Below, piece after piece: positions 1 to 12,296 of a stretch of 64,000 bases of DNA (position 1 is its first letter; each line of letters starts with the position of its first letter). The stretch spans positions 95,946,211 to 96,010,210 of the forward strand of contig JAKCOZ010000001.1 of assembly GCA_022605955.1 (NCBI GenBank). Direction: 5' to 3'. The stretch is from Rallus limicola. Lineage: Eukaryota; Chordata; Aves; Gruiformes; Rallidae. Under the pieces are notes generated by a model. It saw nothing but the letters and a program-made list of their open reading frames with translations, ran no database searches and was not told the DNA's origin. The position numbers and the translations under genes were made by a program.

Positions 1-3000
1 CTGCTTGGCATGTCAGATTTCCCAAAAAGTAAGTTGTGTGAGACTCCCCCAAAAGTGAAGATGAAAGTACCAGTTGCTTACCAGTTGTCCCTTGGCAAGA
101 AGCAAGCAGAGTTATTCAGAGCATTCAAGGTGATTAGGAATTCACGACCCCATAGAAGGGTACAGGACACCATGTTTCTTAAAAACCTTTTTTAACCTAG
201 CTATAAAGTTCTAAACATCATTATGGAGCTGCTGTGGGGAGGAAGAGGAAGGTCGAATTGCAGGCCATACTTCTTTCTTTGTAACATTGTCTGAGAATTA
301 TGGCACTGGCATAAAATGCTACATTTCCTTTGAACACTACCATTTCATCTTCAGAATTTGTTATGCAACTCATATTTGTACTCTACTTCTCATTTCTTTT
401 ATAACAAATTATTCCGTGCCTTTTTATGATCTTGTAGGAAGTCAAGGTTGAATCAAAGCCATTTGTGACTGCCAAAGTGCATGTATAAAATTATACCACT
501 AAGCGTTAACCTTGCTTTGTAGGTTCACTTATACTTTTCAATTAAAAGCTATCTTTAGTATTGAAGCAAAGTACTTTATAGTTTTTCAGTTAAAAGTCAC
601 CTTTAGTATTTAGGCAAATCCACTTTTATGGTAATTCACACTTGCATTCTCAAATAACTCTGCTGCCTAAAACTGCCTGTGCGGTGACCTTGTTTCATCC
701 AACGTTTTAAAAGAACACCGAAGAATACCTACGTGACATTTTGCTTGTATTTACTTAGGCTGTTTAGGAAATGTAGGAAAAGGTAAAAATAAGTTAAAAA
801 GACCCTCCTGTCTTCCCAAGGAGATTATATAAATATTGCACAAGTGTGCATGCATGCCTGTGTGCGAACATACGCCTGGGTGTGTATCTACATCTTGAAA
901 GGCAAATTCAGTAATTACATGTCATGTTTTTCTCTCCCTCAAAATGCCAGTTAAGCCACCAGGAACTGCCTGTATTTCATACAAAGGCTACAGCCACACG
1001 TTAATTGTTACAGCTACATTTGCAAAATAAATTTTCTCTTAACTATTTTCAAATGCCGTTGAAACTGGGAGCACAAATCACTGTGCTTCCAACTTGTCCA
1101 GAAGCTTCAAACAATGAAGACAAATGAGCTTCTCCTGAGTTTCTACAAAATAAACCTTGAAGTGCTCCGTTATAAACATGGAAAACTCTAAAGACCTGTA
1201 TGCCCCAAAGATTTATGCACATGTTTAACTATACTCATTGTCAGTAATCCCATGAAGTCAATAGGAGTACTCACGGTGCATAAAGCTACATACACACATA
1301 AGACTTCAGCCTTGGGGCCTGTTATTTCAATAGTTAGTTTGCTTGAGTAATACCCTGAGGATCTGGCTCTATAAAGGCTGTCCAATTCTTTCACTGGTTC
1401 TCAGTGCTTCTCTAGAGAATAGTTACCAGTCACAACTCTGTTCTGTGGGAAAATCACTGGAGGATCTCTTTTTTTGTTTGTTTTTCCACATAATACTTTC
1501 AGCTAGCCACAGTACACAAAAACAAGCCACGCTAGATGATGGAGAAGAGAAACAAAGAAAATGATTAGGCAGGAAAACAAGATACTTGGTGTCTAACACA
1601 ATATGGGATTTTCATTTACAGAGTAATAGGGATGATATTAAGACTAAATCACCACAGTGTCAGAATGTGCATAGTGATGATAAAAGATTATATGCTTTAT
1701 ACATGACTGATGATGACACATTTAGAAAATATCTGGAAGGGAAAAGACAAAGTGATGCCTCATACAACTTATGAAACTGCAACATTTACAACATGTCACC
1801 CTCAAATTAGTGTACAACAGGAAAAAAATGACCCCTTCAGTATCAATGCCCCCAGCTCCTCTGTTACAATGGCCTTGACAAGAAACCCATTTATTTTCTT
1901 TGGATAAATTGTTCCAAGGTGGTTGTTAGGCACAGCAGAGGCCCAACTCCTTAGACCTGAGCTGGATTATACCTGCCCGATAAGATAAAGCAGGGAACGA
2001 ACAGTGTTGCATGTTTGTCAGACTCACACTTCAGAAAGGTTATGTGTCTTCTCTGGGAGAGGTGTTCCTGATTTAATTTGCATTGTAGGGATTTTGAATC
2101 CCAAGACTGTGGAAGAAGTGAGAAATTATGCCAAGACTGATAACATTTTCTTAAGACTTTAGTGGGACTCTCTCATAGGGAAGGCAACCTAATTAAAAAG
2201 TTATAACAAAACAAACATTTTAACACTCGTCACAGCGTACAGCAATTCTCCACACGGAAATAGGCTTAACTGCCACTCTGTTTCCAGAAAAGAGAACTAT
2301 TTCAACTTTATTTTGGAAAGCATAATTTGGAAAAGATTCACCTGTGCCTACTGCTATTTTAAAGGATTTTTTCTTTTAATAGCTAAGTAAACAGAGACAT
2401 ATATAACTCTTTAAATAAACTATTCTGACATTACACACATTCATTTTACACACAACTCGGTAATTAACTTGTAATAGGAGGGGTTTTTTAAAGATAACTT
2501 TCACCAGGAGGAGGCTTAGCCTTTTGAGCCATAATAGTATGTGAGCCGGGAGTTTAATGAACAGGAGTCCAGAAGTAATCAAGTAGATCCATACTCACAA
2601 CTAAATAAATATTTGAATCCTATATACTTTTGACTAGCACTGTTTAAACTCACCACAACTAAAGCAGATGTAGGATCTTACTTTAGGTAACAAACTTTCA
2701 AAACCTTTTATAAATAATGTTATTTTCTCTTATGCAAGATATAATATGGTCCAGGTCTGCGTGTAAAAATGTCACGCTATATTAGTATCCTGTCTTCCCC
2801 CAACACTTTTTATACTGGTACAAAATGCAGTAGAAGGTATAGCTGCCCTCCCTGTCTGAGAATATACACTGTGCTGCACAAATACATTGCATTGATTGTG
2901 CGGCTCCCGCTGAACTTGCACAAATTTCTTTGTACCAACAGACTTGTGTTTGAGAGAGAAACCAACAACAGTTCTAAAGGATCTCGGGAGCAGGTGAAAA

Positions 3001-4674
3001 GGCCAATTTGTGTATCGGTCCCCTTTTCCCAGGCACCTGTGATGCATCAAAGCCCTTTATCACATATTGGCATCTAACAGAGTCAGCTGCTTTGGGAGGC
3101 AGATAAAGTTCCTAGGCAGTTACAGTGATAAGAACAGCCCTGTCTGTTGAAACTTTAGAAAGTTAGTTAATTGCTTGTTAATGATTTACAAGATTTGAGT
3201 AAGTTGTCATTATTGAAGTAAATGGTTCTCAGCCAGATGTAAACAGTGTAAAGTATTCTTCATATACACATAATGTATGTACAGGGCCCTCCCTGGTTCC
3301 TAAATGTCTTTTTCTACCCAAACCACTTGAGAGCATCAACTCCTAAGAAAGGCAGTGATTTTTAGAAGGGTCAGCACCTTGAAAAATAACTTTAGTTAAG
3401 ATCCTAGATCATGACTGCAATGAAATGCAAGGAGAAATTTCAAATGAAAATGGAGAAATTTTCACTGGGATGTTTTAAATCAAGATCTTCGTAATGTTGA
3501 TGAACACCTCCCAGTATCTTGAAATACTGAACACTTAATGTGCCATAGTTTCATTAATCATTTAACTCAGTATGTATAAATCCAAACCCCTGGGGAGAGA
3601 GATTTTGAAATGATTGTCTCAGACAGTGTGTATCTCTAATGAATGCATTATTTGGGATACTTCCAACATGGTTAATAAGGTAATGTTCATAAAAGAGACA
3701 AATGAATAGATATTTCTGGCCTACCTTACATGCTTGGACAAATTGTGATGAACACCATGCATACAAATGGCGAAGGATTAATCATACCAAAAAATTGAAA
3801 TTCACTGTTTATTCCACAGGCAAATAGAGTACATCAGTACAACAAAGAATAGCCACTATGCCTCACTTTGCCTAGGCAGCAAACTTCAAAACTGCCCAGC
3901 AGAAAAAGAAGTAACCTTAGCATCTTCATCTCCTTTTCTGAAAAGTTCTGCTGGATTTTAAATTAGTAAGACGTATTTTTCCAGTTATGACTAAGCAGAA
4001 AACCACAAAACAAAAACAAAATAGTCTATTAGTTATCACTATTTATTTAAGGCAAATGTAAGGTACATTGTAGGAACAGGAAATTTTTGACACAAGTGTG
4101 CATTATATTAAGTAATTTTTAGGTCAGCTAGATCATCACTGTTGGTACCTAGCACTGTCCCAGAAAACATTTTCCGTTAAAACTTAAATATTCCTTTTGC
4201 ATTGTCGTGGCAGTTCACATCTGACCGTCTCAAAGACGTGAAGTCCCCAAGGCAATCTACTGTGAATAATTCATATTATAACCAATTCTATTCTTAAAAG
4301 CAGTTCTACTAAATACCAGTGTAGTATCTCTTCCTAAAAAAGTATATTTTCCCAGAAGACAAGAAAAAGGGAATGAGATAAAAGGTGCAGGTATTTTTTC
4401 CTGTGCTGCAAAGCCACTCTAACCAAAACAGCTTATACCTTTTGAAGAGGTACAGTGACTATGCATCTAAAACTCTAGACTGTGCTAAATCTGATTCCTT
4501 AGAGGGAAGGCTAAAGTGGCAGTGTGGCAAATTGTTCCTCTCTGATTATGTTAGAAGAACATGTACCCTCAACCTTTCGCCACCCAGTGCTAAGACACTT
4601 AGCTGCAAAATATGGTAAAACCTAAGGAAATGATAGCATTGATGTAAAAAAGTGGATTAGAAAGATTGTGAGGC
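1..4674. other. Unique AT-rich non-coding sequence, no gene seen
   Basis: Only short reading frames (102 codons at most) occur on either strand, none with a recognisable motif or a convincing pair of splice sites. The reading frames at 2769-3077 (+) and 2772-3050 (-) overlap each other antiparallel, as expected when stops are sparse by chance. No repeat family was recognised apart from short A and T runs. The part around 2985-3240 is listed separately because of its motif content. Confidence 0.7.
2985..3240. promoter_or_regulatory. Candidate conserved non-coding element
   Basis: The stretch contains a CACCTG E-box, an ATCAAAG TCF/LEF-type site, TTATC and GATAA motifs (GATA-type), and TTAATTGC/TTAATGATT homeodomain-type sites within about 200 bases. 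There is no reading frame, repeat or low-complexity run here. This resembles vertebrate developmental enhancers, but single short motifs are common by chance and the call rests on appearance only. Nothing shows which gene it would serve. Confidence 0.2.
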
Positions 4675-4695
4675 TTTTTTTTTTTTTTTTTTTTT
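4675..4695. repeat. Poly-T tract (21 T)
   Basis: An uninterrupted run of 21 T lies between AGGC and GAATG. As poly-A on the - strand it could be a retroposon tail, but no recognisable retroposed sequence or target-site duplication lies next to it, so it is listed as a simple homopolymer. Confidence 0.9.
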
Positions 4696-7600
4696 GAATG
4701 ACAGCTATTCAGCAGCTCTTAAAACAAGGCAGCAGTGCAGATTAAACATTAATTTTGGGGATTAAGCCCTAAATTACAATACTTGTGTGGTGCAGACATC
4801 CCTCTCACCGTAAAAGTTACGTTTCTAAAGAAGAACGAGGGAGGATTTAGAAGGCATGAAAGCTGTAAGGGATTAATCATATTATTGTAGTGTTCCTCCT
4901 TATTTAAAACATCTCAGAGGACATCAGGGACATAAGAAATATGTGAACGAATAACACACTGTGGTACAAGTACACTTCAGTGCTGTTGTTGAATTAAACC
5001 AGCACACACCTACTTATTTTTTTCAGCATAAAGCTGAAATGTAATAGAACTAGGTCTCCGTGCACTGCAAAACCAGCAATTATAACAATCAAAATAAGTG
5101 GCTGAAGTTTTTCAAGGATTAAGAATTTCTGAACACTTGAATTTTAAAATGTTCTACTATCTTGGACAAAGACTAACAGCTCTCAGAAGTGCAGCTTTCG
5201 CATTTCACAAATATGTAGAGCTGTAAGCAGTTCCTTACTTTCGTCTTGTAAGACTCCTCGCAGTCAGCAAGTTACTGAGCAGACATTGAATCCTCCTTAA
5301 CTCGCATAAATGGATAGCAGTTAAAGCTAATTGTAAAATAGAATATATTACCCCTATCTTATATTATAAAACCTGTTACTGGTGGATTCCTTTACAAATA
5401 CCAATCAGGTCTACTTTATGATACGTTGGTTTCATTGTCTCCAATAATCTGGGACACCCTGTTCTTTTACTGACCTTTGGTGACCCCGCCTCATTCTTCT
5501 GGTCTATACTGCACATCTACATTGATCTGTAGACAAAGCACTGTCAGATGGAATCAATACATCATTCCTTCAGCAACAAGACTGGCTTTTGCTCAGTTTA
5601 CTTTCATTTTTTAACAGATCAATAGTGCTAAACTGACGTATTGTAAATTGGGAGGTAATTAGTACCTGTCTGCAGGCCTGTTAACAAGCTGCTAAAATAT
5701 TATGCAGACTTTTTTAGTTAAACAGGAGATTTCAAACTCAATTATGAGCAGGTGGCTATTTTAAAGAAATTTGGGAGAAAAAAGACTCCATAAAAATCAT
5801 GCCCCTGATGGTTACATAGAAATTTTTCACTGTATATCGATAATGAAAAGACATGGTGATTAAACCAAAACGTGATAAAATTAAATCATCAGATCTCAGT
5901 GTGAGCAATGAAGCTAAGACCTTCCTCTTCAATTTAGGTTAAGATGATAATTCTGAGTAACAATTTTATGCTAAGATTTCAAATACAGTTAAGACCATAT
6001 AATAACTCTTAAGTTTCTGAAGATACTGCACGATTATCAATCCAATGTATTTTATACCATCCAGTGCAAAATTCTAATTGCAAGACACTAATTTGAACTT
6101 GGCTAAAATAAAATGAAGACTATCTAGCATCACAAGCATTTGTGGCAAAACAGGTTTGCTAAATCTGTCAGCACCACTAGATAATGGACAAAGAAGCTCC
6201 TGAGAAGTAGTATTTAAAATCACAAGATGGTTTGGATTGGAAGTCAGCTATTCTGCTGACAGCTTCCCTGGCATTCCACTTCTATGCTTACCTGGGAGCA
6301 TCCTTTAAACATTGCCTGAAACCTTTAACTTCCTTACCCATGTTATGCCTCCACACTGTTCTTTCACAGGTCCTTTCTCAAAAGCCTCTGGTCTTGCTCT
6401 CCAGAAAGTATTGGATTGAAGGGCTTGACTTGAGATCCTTATGGAGAGTGTCCAGGCTCAGCAGCTCCACAGGAACAGACCCACTCAAACACAATGCGTT
6501 CAGTCCCCAGAAGAAGAAATGCACCCCACCACTGCTCACTATTTAAATTCACAAGTAAAATTATACACATTCTGGTTTAGTACGGGTGCACTGCTGACCC
6601 AAGAGGTATCTTAAATGGATCCTCTTTGTCCTTCCTTACCACCCATCATTATGAACTCATCTTTAAGTACCACATTAATTCAGGTCCCAAGCCCGCAATG
6701 TTTACTCAAGTCTTATGTGCTGCATAAGAGGCACAGGGAATGTAGGAAAATGCTAATCTGTTAGTCATGTAATTACATCAGACTCTCCACTCACACTGAA
6801 AAGCATAACTCTTTAATAACTTTTGCGGAAGGAACAGAAGCATAAGCTTCATGTTATTAAAAAGAAGTGCCTGCTTGAGTCTGAAAGACAACCTGAATAT
6901 AGATGATGGAATTCCTGGAGGGGAAAATAAATAAATAAAAAAAAAAATCACAGATAGACCAGCAACTCCATTTTTTCCCTTTAAATAAAACATTACAAAA
7001 TGAAGGTAAAACTACCTGAAAACAAGAAAAAACAAAGGTTGCCTCTTTCCATCAGTTAACAGGTATACAGGAGAGATGTTTGTGCACTAACTTTTCATGG
7101 AGTGAATGACATCTTACTTTGTGAGTATTCCTACTAGCTTTGAGGAAAACTATCCGCGAGTCAAGGCTGTGCACAGTGGAACAAGGATATCCAGTTCCCG
7201 GGTAGGAAGGAACAGATGTCTGAAGGTGAGCAGTCAGCAGTGGCACGGCTGCAGGTCCTGCTGTGCCACACGCTGCTGTGAATAGCATATGCCGCTCCCA
7301 CACAGATGGCGAGGGCCAGCAGCCTCAGGAGCGGCAGAGCTGCAAATCACCGTCCCTCCATGGGGTCTCGGGGCCTGCGATGGGACCCACACCTGGACAT
7401 TTGGAAAAGTTAGCTCCTGTACCAGAAACAGCCGGACTGCACTGGGGCTGAGAGGCAGGCGATCGGCCAAGGAGTCACGACAACACTCGTACCACCACAG
7501 CTGTGCCAATTTTAAAATGTAAAGAAACTTGTACAAATCCAGCTATGCTTCCTTATCGAGAACAGTTCTTGCTCAGAACTTCTGATGTTCTTTCATAGAG

Positions 7601-9827
7601 ATCCTTGGAGACCTCATCCCATGGGGCAGAAGAATGTCCAAGCTCCATTGCTCTCTAAGGAGATGCAGAATCTTGGTTTGGGCTTGTTCTCTGCTGTGAG
7701 ATTTTCTGGGGGATAAGAGCGTTCAGACCTGCTGTAATCTTAAATAATCTCATCTGTGCGAGATCCAGCGTGAGATTGTGAAAGCAAAATGCTACTCTAA
7801 GGAGAGTAAGAAAAAGATCAGTAGAACCACTGAAAGCACATTTTAGTTGAGAATATTGTTCTAGTAAATAATCTGAAAATTGTAAATATCTTGTCAAGTC
7901 TTTTCCACTCTGGAACCTTCAAAATTTGAGGTTGCCTTTATATGTTTCAAAGTATTTCTGTTTCTTAAAGATTATTAATTTAAAAAGCCTCTTCTACAGT
8001 GTCATTGTAATTAAACATACGGGCTTTACAGACTTTGATTTTTTTCACAGCATGAGCAAAACCCAACACATGTCTGAGAGTTACTCTTTCCTCTTCTTTG
8101 GTTACAGACCATCCATGCACTGCAACAATACATCAAATAAAGACAACCTGCTTTTTATCATTCAGTGTTATGTTTTGAAAGTCCCATGCATCAGTGGAAA
8201 TGGCCCTGTTGATTTTAACTCTAATCTTTTGGTTGGGGGGGTGGGAGAGAAGAACTCAAAGTGTATGCATCTGTACATAAAAAAACATATATGGACATTG
8301 ACAGATAAAATTATTTTTGTTTTAAATTTTGTATCTCTGTCCAGAAGCACTTCTACATCTTTGCACGCTATTCCGAAACAGTTTTGTTTTCTTCTAACAC
8401 CTTTCTGTCAAAAACTGAAAAAAAAACCCCAACAAAATCAACTTTACATTTTGATTCTCAATTCAATTTAGATTTGGCAATAATAGAAATAAGATCCCTA
8501 AAGGGGCCACAAGTGTGAACTACTCTTGCTTTCATTTAATCCTACTTGGGTACTATTCTTCACGTTGCCAGAGAAATTGAAAGACACTAAACTAGACACC
8601 TTTGAAAGTGGTTCATTTTTAATTCTCCTCTGTGAAAATGACAATGGATGTAGGGACGTGCACCCCCATGTTTGTGTGAAGTCCTCAATTTAAAGAAAGC
8701 CAGGTGCACAGTACAGCAATTCTTGCATTTCATTCTAAATCCAAAAAGTACAACTCTGTGAATTTCAGAGTATTTATTTCCTGTGTAGTCACATCTTTTC
8801 TCCTCCTTTCTCTGTGTCTAATCAACATTCAGCTTAAATTGTCAACATCCAGGACTATAACATAAGCTACAAAGCTTCTAGCTACAGAGAAAGTAAATCT
8901 GAACTGCATATGCTACTTTAAGTATTACATATATTCACTTCCACAGCACAGCTCCCCTGTGAAGTGTTATTAACTCTAGTCCAGTCAAATGCATCATGTA
9001 TTTTTAGCAAAATGCAAAGCAAAGACCCCATCGATGCCTGTTACTGGTCACATCCTTCTCCACCTTTACCTGCCAATCTGCTCACTTGGTAGGGACCATC
9101 ATGCCCATGGGGAGGCTCCATGGGGAGCAAGAAGCTCCAGGAGGAAAACAGTTGTACACAAGGGCAAGTCCTCTCAACCCCCTCCCTCAGGACAGTGTTT
9201 GGTGGCAGTACCCGAGCGACTGATGTTCGCTTTCCACTCTCCCTCCTCTCTTTGCTTTTGCTCTGTATTTCCTTCCCTGTAGCTTAGTCCAGAGTAGTTG
9301 GGTGCAGTTGTGCTACAGAGCTGCCTAAATAACCACAAGGTGTTTTTAGCCAGCCAGAGGCATTAAAATGGCACAATAATTCAACCTGCATTGTGGAGTA
9401 TCTGAAGACAGAGTCTGCATCTTGTCTGTCCTCCAGACAAGATGAGCATACAGTCATTGTCCTTGGTTCAGTAAAGGCACAAGTAACTGAGCACATGTAT
9501 TCATGCAGGTTTGTCTTTGCCAGACTTCCTTTTATTATGTTATTCCTATTGGAGTGACCTCTAATATTACCAAACTCTGCAAAGGTTTAAGCCTCTGCCC
9601 ATTAAAAGAAAATGTAAAAAAAGAAATCTTAAAAATACCAAGAAGAAAAGACAAGACATGTTTCTTTCTTAAACCTGTCAGATTTTCTTCCTTTATGTTT
9701 TGGACACTGCTACAAAGGAAGTGCGTAAGACTGTTCCAATGCTGTTAGACTAGTCACTGCAAACATACATAAATATGTCCTGAGAAATATAAGGCACAAA
9801 CAGCACAAAGAATAGTTAAAGCCACTC
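4696..9827. other. Unique non-coding sequence, no gene supported
   Basis: Mostly AT-rich. One patch (about 7170-7460) is clearly richer in G+C and has overlapping short reading frames on both strands, which follows from its composition. The longest reading frame in the window (7926-8471, +, 181 codons) lies here. Its product is low-complexity, rich in Leu, Phe, Ser and Lys, with no domain that I recognise and no splice or promoter context, so it is not called as a gene. No transposon family was recognised. Confidence 0.6.
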
Positions 9828-9848
9828 TTTTTTTTTTTTTTTTTTTTT
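9828..9848. repeat. Poly-T tract (21 T)
   Basis: An uninterrupted run of 21 T is bounded by GCCACTC and CTATTTAAAAAC. It is comparable to the tract near 4.68 kb. No retroposed body or target duplication is visible beside it. Confidence 0.9.
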
Positions 9849-12008
9849 CTATTTAAAAACATACCTAGAGGAGCTAAAGGTGCTGAAAAGTTCTGCTGTC
9901 TTCCCAAAAGTAAACTCTGATCACCAAGAAATAGTTAAAATCTGGAATTCATATGTTTAGATTCGTTAGAGATTGCAAAATCATTTCTTTAGCCTATTAA
10001 AATTATCAACGGGCTGCAGTACAGATGTACTGAAGAAAAGAGATTTCATGTTATGTGCTAAACCTGAAAACCTAAACGAATATTGGCTGGCTGGTTGATT
10101 CAGGTGAAAGGAGTCAACAGAATGCCAGATGCAGAGTCTGCAAGTGTGACAGTTGGGGAGCAAATGTTTTATGGATCCAAAAACCTGCTGTGCTTTTTTG
10201 TCTGTCCTTCTTTTTGTTGATACTCACCATCCAGCTCCTATCTGCAGGAAATGTCCACAGTTTCAGCCTTGGGTAGCTGCTTTCCCTCACATGCAGCCAA
10301 CCGTCAACAAGCAACATTTCCTCCAGCTGGGAGGATGCTCTAAGCAACATATTTCATGACTGCCAGCAAGGGGGTTCATTAATCAGCCTGTAGGAGGTGC
10401 AGAAATAGGCACCGACAGAGAAAAACGAGAAGAACAGCAGAAGCTTGAATTGAATATTTAGAGCAATCCAAGGTCCTCTCTCAAGAAATTAATTTCAGTA
10501 GTTTTGGGTTAATGCAGCAGTTAAAGCCCAAACAACTTTCTGTTATTTTCAGGCTTAAACTTCAAATGAAGTTTCAAATAGCTTTGCTCAGACCTACGCC
10601 ACATTTCCACAAGTGCTTTTTCCCTAAAAGGAATTCCCAATGTTCAAAAGAGGCTATTCTGGACCAGAGGTCATCCCAAAGAGTCACTCCAAAATTATGA
10701 TTAAAAAAAATGAATCATCACAAACTGCTGCCCAAAAGATTAGCTACTTAGATACTCAAAAGGATGTAAGTACAGATATTACAAAAATGTAAACTTTCTG
10801 TAGTACATCTGATGTGAAACATCTTGGTTGAAATATTAAACCTGGTTTAGAGCTTGTCCACGATGACTGTAACTGCCCAGGATAGGCAGGATCTGAAAAG
10901 TCTGAATTACCTCTATGTCCCTATGTCAGTTGTACATCTTGACCATTTCACCTCTATTGCATTTTACTTGGGTTTATGTAGTGAAGTCAGAGTTGAACTT
11001 CCCTCCAGCATTCAACAACAGTCTGCACTTGTATCAGCAGCACAATCCCCAAAGCAATCCTTCCCAACATAAAGCCCAAAGCAATCCCTCTCCAGCAAAG
11101 TGACACTGACAGCTTCTGCCTGTGCTACCAGGGCCAAGGAATATTCCTGAGTGCTGGCAACCAAGTCTGTAGTGACACGTTTTTTGAATGGTTCACAAAC
11201 TTCTGCTGCCTAATATTTACATTAGCTCAACATAGGCTTCTAATTCTTTAAGACACATGGGGCTTATTTGAATAAAACACAACAGGCTTGCTAAAATACC
11301 AAGTTTTCTCAGAAACCTAACATTAAAAACCCTACATTCATGCATTCATTTGCTTCTCCTCGCATATTTGTAATTCCGGCATATTCAAAGTCATTCCCAC
11401 CAATTATTTTTTAAAGCACCAGTGATACATCCACTTCACAAGTTAACATTACCTATCTTCACTGAAGGATTAAAAACCAGAAATAACTATAATAAAAATA
11501 CTTTTTTAAAAAAAAAATATTTTCAAGATTAAGTAGCACATGATTTATTTTAGACATTAGCAGAAATTATGAGTGACAGCAAAGTCAAAACCTTAATTAG
11601 AGAGAATATAAACATAAGATCCTGATATCATCAATAACTCAGCACAGCTTAATTACGCTACTTTTTCATATTTTCATCTGGCATTAATAAAAGCTCTGCC
11701 ATAGTACAGATATATATATATAAAAATGACCCTAAAAATTAAAGATGTATCTTCAAGTAATTAAGAAGGTAAAATATATGGAAAAAGAAACAAGAAGGTA
11801 AGCTGCCTCCAATATTACCATTGTTCCATTTAGTTTACTAATAAACATAAAGGGAATACTATAACTGGCTCCATCTGGAAGAACAAATCCACAGTCCACC
11901 CAAATTCACACACTGGCATGGGCATTTTTTGTTAACAATACCAAAGAACTTTGAGATCCTCCAATACCTGGCAAAGAATAAACTATATATATAATGCAAA
12001 AAAAAAAG
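9849..12008. other. Unique AT-rich non-coding sequence
   Basis: No coding signal or repeat family was recognised. Small features are a (TA)6 run near 11,710-11,722 and a local near-duplication of CCCAAAGCAATCC, present twice between about 11,048 and 11,088, which produces two overlapping short reading frames. Otherwise I see nothing in this stretch. Confidence 0.6.
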
Positions 12009-12100
12009 TGTATATATATATATACACACACATACACATATATATTATATGTGTGTGTATATATATGTATGATATATAATAATATATATGTATATATATT
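12009..12100. repeat. Compound TA/CA/GT microsatellite with inverted symmetry
   Basis: A run of (TA)n passes into (CA)n, then TA again, then (GT)n and (TA)n. Because the CA-rich half (about 12,024-12,039) is followed by a GT-rich half (about 12,050-12,060), the two arms are complementary and could fold into a hairpin. The length is probably polymorphic between individuals. The 70-codon minus-strand frame over it (11,983-12,195) is an artefact of the repeat. Confidence 0.9.
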
Positions 12101-12171
12101 AATTTTTTTTCCATTAGAAGATGCAGTGGATAAACAGTGAGTGAGGAGCTGTGTATCTTAAGTTGTTTCTG

Positions 12172-12296
12172 CCAGCTCCCCTGCTTACTGGCCACTGGAA
12201 AGATTTATTTACCAGTGCTCTGGGTCCTTATTACTAAAACAGGAAAAAAAAGACACCAACTTCTTGAAGAGTGTTGAGAGAGTCACTGTTTGGAAA
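12172..12296 (+). repeat. Probable MIR-type SINE relic
   Basis: The order of blocks resembles the MIR core as I remember it: CTGCTTACTGGC, then a segment like 'AAGTTATTTAACCT', CTCTG, then TCCTTATTACTAAAACAGGAAA (like the 'TTCCTCATCTGTAAAATGGGG' part), then ACCAACTTCTTGAAGAGTGTTGAGAGAG (like 'ACCTACTTCATAGGGTTGTTGTGAGGA'). The match is diverged and has small gaps, as expected for a very old amniote SINE. No target duplication can be seen. A chance resemblance is possible. Confidence 0.45.
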
